From: Microlunatus endophyticus
GTDB taxonomy: Bacteria; Actinomycetota; Actinomycetes; Propionibacteriales; Propionibacteriaceae
Assembly (NCBI RefSeq): GCF_014646195.1
Contig: NZ_BMMZ01000010.1
Location: 124,001-188,000, forward strand
Length of the DNA stretch: 64,000 bases
Direction: 5' to 3'
A program made the position numbers and the translations under genes. How positions within the stretch are numbered: the first letter of the stretch is position 1; the number at the start of each line of letters is the position of its first letter. This document shows positions 63,223 through 64,000 of the stretch, one piece after another. A model generated the notes under the pieces. It did no database searches. It was not told where the DNA came from and saw only the letters and a program-made list of their open reading frames with translations.

Positions 63223-63645
63223 TCACATCCTGGCCAGCAGATCGAGAGCGACGCCGACATCGAGGGTTCCCGCCGCGACGCGGGCGAGCACCTCGCGGCG
63301 CTCGGTCGGATCGCTTCCCGATGCCTCGGCCTGCCCCGCGTCCGTCGCCCCGACAGCCGCGATCAGGCCGTCGACCCGGGCCCGGGCGGTCGGATAGCTG
63401 ACGCCGAGGTAGCGCTCGATCTCCTTGATGTTGCCGCGGGTGGCGAGAAAGACCCGCAGCAGACCGCGTTCGTCGTCGTCGAGCCCGCAGAATTCGCAGC
63501 GCCGGAAATGTCCGTGAACCTCGGTGCCGCAGTGCTCGCAGGACAGCGCCGTGACCGTGAGCGCCTGGTTGCAGGTCGGGCAGGCCTTCGGCTGTGGGTA
63601 CGCCACCGGTGCCGATTCCCGGCCGGCGTGATCATGGGCGGCCAT
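63223..63645 (-). CDS. DUF2089 zinc-ribbon protein
   Basis: A 140-residue protein. The N-terminus carries Cys pairs CPTC, CEHC and CEFC (residues about 22-55), a zinc ribbon. Then FLATRGNIKEIERYLGVSYPTARARVDGLI (about 66-97), the typical DUF2089 helix-turn-helix-like core. A putative regulator. ATG at 63645 overlaps the stop of the next gene upstream by one base, which ties it to the DUF4097 protein; a GTG at 63648 is also possible. Confidence 0.85.
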   Translation of the reverse strand: MAAHDHAGRESAPVAYPQPKACPTCNQALTVTALSCEHCGTEVHGHFRRCEFCGLDDDERGLLRVFLATRGNIKEIERYLGVSYPTARARVDGLIAAVGATDAGQAEASGSDPTERREVLARVAAGTLDVGVALDLLARM

Positions 63646-64000
63646 CACAGGGCGGTGATCGTGATCGAGCCCAGGTTGCCGGTGATCTCGAACTTGCCCG
63701 TTCCGCTTCCGACGGACCAGCGTCCACGACCGGTGTGCTCGAGACCGTCGGCGTTGATCATCGCCGCCGTCCGGGCGATCACCTCCACGTCAGAGCCGGG
63801 CTGGAGGCGGAGGTCGATGTTGCCGGCGTTGGCCTCGAGCCGTGACTCGCCGTCGGAGAAGCGCCCGTCGATGGCGACGTCGCCGACATTGAGCTCAGCC
63901 CGCACGGTGCCGTCGATCCCGGTCAGCGTGAAGTCGGTCCCGTTGGCTTCCAGGCGGAGGTCGACCGCCGCCGGCAGCCCGATGACCGAGTCGTCGCCGA
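63645..64000 (-). CDS. DUF4097-like beta-strand repeat protein, partial
   Basis: The frame is open to the window end and lacks its start, so only the last 117 residues or so are visible. They form repeated short beta strands such as LRLEANAGNIDLRL-like LEANGTDFTLTGIDG and FEITGNLGSITI, as in DUF4097 adhesin-like proteins. It is co-transcribed with the DUF2089 gene. The function is unknown. Confidence 0.75.
   Translation of the reverse strand, partial: GDDSVIGLPAAVDLRLEANGTDFTLTGIDGTVRAELNVGDVAIDGRFSDGESRLEANAGNIDLRLQPGSDVEVIARTAAMINADGLEHTGRGRWSVGSGTGKFEITGNLGSITITAL

Noticed and set aside
1..64000. Mobile elements such as IS, prophage or integrated plasmid
   Set aside because: No transposase, integrase, resolvase or phage structural gene could be read, and none of the three tRNA genes is followed by a repeat of its 3' end that I could see.

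Overview
The window is a 64 kb piece of chromosome from a high-GC Gram-positive actinobacterium. The signs are the strong G/C codon bias with many GTG starts, a WhiB-type iron-sulphur regulator, a bacterial proteasome activator (Bpa/PafE), an MptB-like polyprenol-phosphomannose mannosyltransferase, an LCP cell-wall ligase, a LysG/LysE exporter pair and DUF2510, DUF2089 and DUF402 proteins. A member of the Propionibacteriales (Microlunatus-like) would fit, but this is inference and not proven by the sequence. There is no rRNA, CRISPR array, transposase, integrase or phage gene. Three tRNA genes (Arg-ACG, Ser-GCU, Ser-UGA) lie on the minus strand between 23.2 and 27.7 kb.

Layout. 0-6 kb: ureide/amino-acid catabolism, with a class III aminotransferase, a minus-strand group of allantoate amidohydrolase, OHCU decarboxylase (apparently internally deleted) and amidase, and a class I aminotransferase; then a frameshifted lipoprotein gene. 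6.7-9.6 kb: a divergent winged-helix regulator and MFS pump, and an aldo/keto reductase. 9.6-15.3 kb: a spacer with a 17-bp tandem repeat, then a three-gene operon of ABC ATPase, ABC-2 permease with a large non-membrane C-terminus, and an exported beta-propeller/phosphoesterase. 15.4-19 kb: the riboflavin operon ribD-ribE-ribBA-ribH behind an FMN riboswitch. 19.1-20.8 kb: a chimeric gene joining a flavin oxidase to the C-terminal part of a sugar-binding lipoprotein. 21-27.6 kb: class A PBP, phosphate transporter, LCP protein and tRNAs.

27.8-35.2 kb: quinone oxidoreductase, LacI regulator with Gfo/Idh/MocA dehydrogenase, and a heterodimeric ABC exporter with one consensus and one dead ATP site. 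35.3-43.1 kb: housekeeping genes Bpa, WhiB, HAD phosphatase-serS, a PAP2-lipid kinase fusion, pheA and a DUF2510 membrane protein. 43.2-46.8 kb: a TetR-ATPase-YhgE/Pip operon with a clear operator. 46.8-54.9 kb: two glycosyltransferases, arginine deiminase, glycerophosphodiesterase, LysG/LysE, rhodanese, Fpg/Nei glycosylase and Nudix. 54.9-64 kb: SDR/XRE divergent pair, DMT transporter, aat, EcsC-like protein, a sugar kinase/SGNH hydrolase/pyruvyl transferase group, DUF402, and a DUF2089-DUF4097 pair cut by the window end.

Most of the window is ordinary actinobacterial core and accessory metabolism. The parts that deserve attention are the oxidase/solute-binding chimera at 19136-20803, the 100-bp imperfect palindrome that supplies the ends of both arcA and glpQ at 50627-50726, the exporter/phosphoesterase operon at 10.1-15.3 kb, the shortened uraD, the 17-bp tandem repeat at 9661, and the strong excess of the hexamer TGATCA.
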